Assembly: GCA_900319195.1 (NCBI GenBank)
Contig: ONNL01000196.1
Coordinates: forward strand, 1 to 7,636
DNA from: an uncultured Ruminococcus sp.
GTDB lineage: Bacteria; Bacillota; Clostridia; Oscillospirales; Ruminococcaceae
DNA: 7,636 nucleotides
Direction of reading: 5' to 3'
The notes beneath the pieces were generated by a model. That model saw only the letters and a program-made list of their open reading frames with translations. It had not been told where the DNA came from and made no database searches. Each line of letters opens with the position of its first letter. Within the stretch, counting starts at the first letter, position 1. Below, piece after piece: positions 6,264 through 7,636 of the stretch. The position numbers and the translations under genes are program-made.

Positions 6264-6278
6264 GAGTTTTTTAAAAGA

Positions 6279-6403
6279 TTGTGCAAATAGTGGCAAAAGA
6301 ACCACATTTTTTGTGCAAATTTGATGTTTGCTTGAAAAACAAACTATTACTTTGTAAAATCATTAAAAGGTATATAGAGGATGCCAAATTTATGTTTTGC
6401 ACA
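6279..6403. repeat. Three copies of octamer TGTGCAAA in the divergent control region
   Basis: TTGTGCAAAT occurs at 6279-6288 and 6311-6320, exactly 32 bp apart, about three helical turns. The reverse complement TTTGCACA occurs at 6396-6403. The first copy lies just upstream of the -35 of the minus-strand promoter. The spacing suggests binding sites for one regulator, but AT-rich DNA can produce such repeats by chance. Confidence 0.4.
6332..6360 (+). promoter_or_regulatory. Candidate distal promoter for the M15 peptidase gene
   Basis: TTGAAA (6332-6337) and TAAAAT (6355-6360), each a 5/6 match, are separated by 17 nt. Initiation near 6367 would give a leader of about 224 nt containing the inverted repeat at 6429-6449. 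It competes with the candidate at 6487. Confidence 0.5.
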
Positions 6404-6428
6404 TATTCGACTTGAATTTTCATGAATT

Positions 6429-6449
6429 TATTTGTCATTGTGACAAATA
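6429..6449. promoter_or_regulatory. Perfect 21-bp inverted repeat, possible operator
   Basis: TATTTGTCA (6429-6437) and TGACAAATA (6441-6449) are perfect 9-nt arms around TTG. The centre lies about 60 bp upstream of the start expected from the TATAAT at 6487, a common position for an activator. It would lie in the leader if the promoter at 6332 is used. With no T-tract it is not a terminator. The protein that might bind it is unknown. Confidence 0.5.
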
Positions 6450-6483
6450 TGCAGGCACAGACCTATATTTTCAGAATAATATG

Positions 6484-6492
6484 TGCTATAAT
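6484..6492 (+). promoter_or_regulatory. Extended -10 element, proximal promoter of the M15 peptidase gene
   Basis: TGCTATAAT is a perfect -10 with the TGn extension. No good -35 lies 17 nt upstream, which is tolerable for extended -10 promoters and could mean it needs an activator. Initiation near 6499 would leave a leader of about 92 nt. Another TATAAT at 6500-6505 has no extension or -35. Confidence 0.6.
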
Positions 6493-6555
6493 ACTTTTGT
6501 ATAATTTCGATGTAGAAATAATGCCGAAAGAAAAATAAATATTTACGGCGAAAGT

Positions 6556-6574
6556 CTGCGGCGGACTGCCGCGG
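6556..6574 (+). other. GC-rich hairpin just upstream of the M15 peptidase ribosome binding site
   Basis: CTGCGGC pairs with GCCGCGG (7 bp including one U-G pair) around GGACT. It ends 6 nt before CGGAG, the ribosome binding site of the ATG at 6591. It stands out in an otherwise AT-rich region. Without a T-tract it is not a terminator; it could protect the mRNA or affect translation (inference). Confidence 0.5.
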
Positions 6575-6590
6575 CGGAACGGAGATAAAA

Positions 6591-7636
6591 ATGGCAAAGA
6601 AAAAACTGAGCAAAGAAGAAAGCATACAGAAAACCAAAAATTTCACCGAGCTTGTGATATGCGCCTGCATTCTTGCGGTAGGCGGATTTTTCATCGGCAA
6701 GGCTGTGAAGAACACCGAGACTGTCAAGGTGTCGGAATACTACGATAAGCAGCAGGTCACAGAGGCGACAACAGCTGCTCCCGAAGCGGAGGACCCCGAT
6801 AAAATAATATTCGAGAACACCTCGGTCAATACCAAGGACAAGTTCAGGGGCGACCTTATCCTCGTAAATGAGGACCACAAGTATTACAGCACGGGCGACG
6901 AGGACCTCGTAAGCGTCACCGAAAAGAACAACGAGAACGGTATCGACTATTTCTCGGGCGTTGACGAGGAGGCTCACGGCGCAATGACCGTCCGCAGCGT
7001 CGTCTACGAAAATATGAAGAACATGATAACCGATTTCTACAATAATACGGGTCTCACGGATCTTATTATCTACGGCGGCTATCGCTCGACTGAATTCCAG
7101 CAGGAGCTGTATGATGCCGACCTCGCAGAGACAGGCGCAGAGGACTCCACAAGAGTTGCAAAGCCCGGCTACAGCGAGCACGAATCGGGATATGCCTTTG
7201 ATTTCACCCTTGCCGATACCTACGACTACGATGGCACGGGCGAGTACGCATGGTTCACGGAAAACTGCTGGAAGTACGGCTTCGTTCTCCGCTACCCCGA
7301 GGGCAAGGAGGAGATAACCAAGATCCAGTACGAGCCGTGGCATTTCCGCTATGTAGGCGTTGTTCACGCAAAGTATATGACCGAGAATGACCTCACCCTC
7401 GAGGAGTACACCGACCTTCTCCGTACAAAGTACATCTACGGCAGCGACCGCCTGAAATACAGCGACGACAAGACGAATTATGAGATATACTTCGTTGCGT
7501 CCGACGACAGCGCGGATACAACAGCTGTTCCCGTTCCCTCGGGCTGTGAATATACTATCTCGGGCAATAATATCGACGGCTTTGTGGTTACAGCAGATGT
7601 CGGAACTCCGGAGACATCGTTTACTGATGATACTGC
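6591..7636 (+). CDS. Membrane-anchored D-alanyl-D-alanine carboxypeptidase, VanY-type (peptidase M15B), 3' end missing
   Basis: M15B enzymes are zinc peptidases that remove the terminal D-Ala from peptidoglycan stem peptides, trimming cross-link donors outside the membrane. 348 codons are present and the frame is open at the edge. Residues 1-18 are lysine-rich and cytoplasmic; 19-38 is a hydrophobic signal-anchor; 40-85 is a linker. The catalytic domain spans about 130-262: GYRSTEFQQELYD (163-175), SEHESGYAFDF (195-205) giving zinc ligands His197 and Asp204, and YEPWHFRYVG (247-256) with catalytic Glu248 and zinc ligand His251. All key residues are intact. From about 290 a further segment, beginning NYEIYFVASDD and rich in Asp, Thr and Ser, continues to the edge. 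The ATG at 6591 has CGGAG 6 nt upstream; a stop lies in frame at 6519 with no earlier start codon after it. No vancomycin-resistance genes are seen nearby, so a housekeeping wall role is likelier. An L,D-carboxypeptidase specificity is also possible. Confidence 0.93.
   Translation, partial: MAKKKLSKEESIQKTKNFTELVICACILAVGGFFIGKAVKNTETVKVSEYYDKQQVTEATTAAPEAEDPDKIIFENTSVNTKDKFRGDLILVNEDHKYYSTGDEDLVSVTEKNNENGIDYFSGVDEEAHGAMTVRSVVYENMKNMITDFYNNTGLTDLIIYGGYRSTEFQQELYDADLAETGAEDSTRVAKPGYSEHESGYAFDFTLADTYDYDGTGEYAWFTENCWKYGFVLRYPEGKEEITKIQYEPWHFRYVGVVHAKYMTENDLTLEEYTDLLRTKYIYGSDRLKYSDDKTNYEIYFVASDDSADTTAVPVPSGCEYTISGNNIDGFVVTADVGTPETSFTDDT

Noticed and set aside
6381..6425. Small 14-codon plus-strand frame starting MPNLCFAH in the divergent region
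   Set aside because: AGAGG lies directly against the ATG with no spacing for a ribosome binding site, and there is no supporting evidence. A five-codon frame at 6521 is likewise unsupported.
6543..7367. A 274-codon open frame on the minus strand opposite the M15 peptidase gene
   Set aside because: The plus-strand frame has an intact catalytic domain with all M15 motifs, a ribosome binding site and promoters. The antisense frame gives no recognisable protein and is explained by the codon use of the real gene.
6591..7636. Part of a vancomycin-resistance cluster
   Set aside because: No vanRS, vanHAX or serine racemase genes are in the window, and M15B carboxypeptidases are common housekeeping wall enzymes in Clostridia.

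Overview
The window looks like a chromosomal segment of a low-to-moderate-GC Gram-positive anaerobe, most likely Ruminococcus or a close relative in Oscillospiraceae (inference). Four observations support this: the gene order hrcA-grpE-dnaK behind a CIRCE operator; a DnaK N-terminus lacking the roughly 24-residue insert typical of Gram-negative DnaK; strong AGGAGG-type ribosome binding sites with sigma-A-like promoters; and two zinc-ribbon proteins with long low-complexity regions, a style I associate with Ruminococcus. The genus is not proven by the window.

Layout. Positions 1-2194 (minus strand) hold the class I heat-shock operon. A promoter overlaps a perfect CIRCE element and is followed by hrcA (the repressor), grpE (nucleotide exchange factor) and the start of dnaK, which runs off the left edge. 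Positions 2195-4123 (minus strand) hold a one-gene unit with a consensus promoter, a 523-residue membrane protein with an N-terminal zinc ribbon, and a strong terminator. Positions 4149-6263 (minus strand) hold an apparent two-gene operon: a soluble 483-residue zinc-ribbon protein full of repeats, then mscL, the large mechanosensitive channel, then a terminator. Positions 6112-6590 are a 479-bp divergent control region with promoters pointing both ways, a 21-bp inverted repeat and three copies of an octamer. From 6591 to the right edge (plus strand) runs a membrane-anchored VanY-type (peptidase M15B) D,D-carboxypeptidase, incomplete at its 3' end.

How the genes relate. The heat-shock block is standard: HrcA represses its own operon at CIRCE, and GrpE drives nucleotide exchange on DnaK. 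The rest is a loose envelope theme: an osmotic safety valve, a cell-wall carboxypeptidase and a four-helix membrane protein. The two zinc-ribbon proteins have the same C-x2-C-x10-C-x2-C head but unrelated bodies. The least explained item is the 483-residue protein. It carries three layers of internal repeats, including about six degenerate copies of a 23-residue motif near its C-terminus, and is apparently co-transcribed with mscL. I see no mobile element, tRNA, rRNA or CRISPR array, and no clear sign of a new defence or metabolic system.
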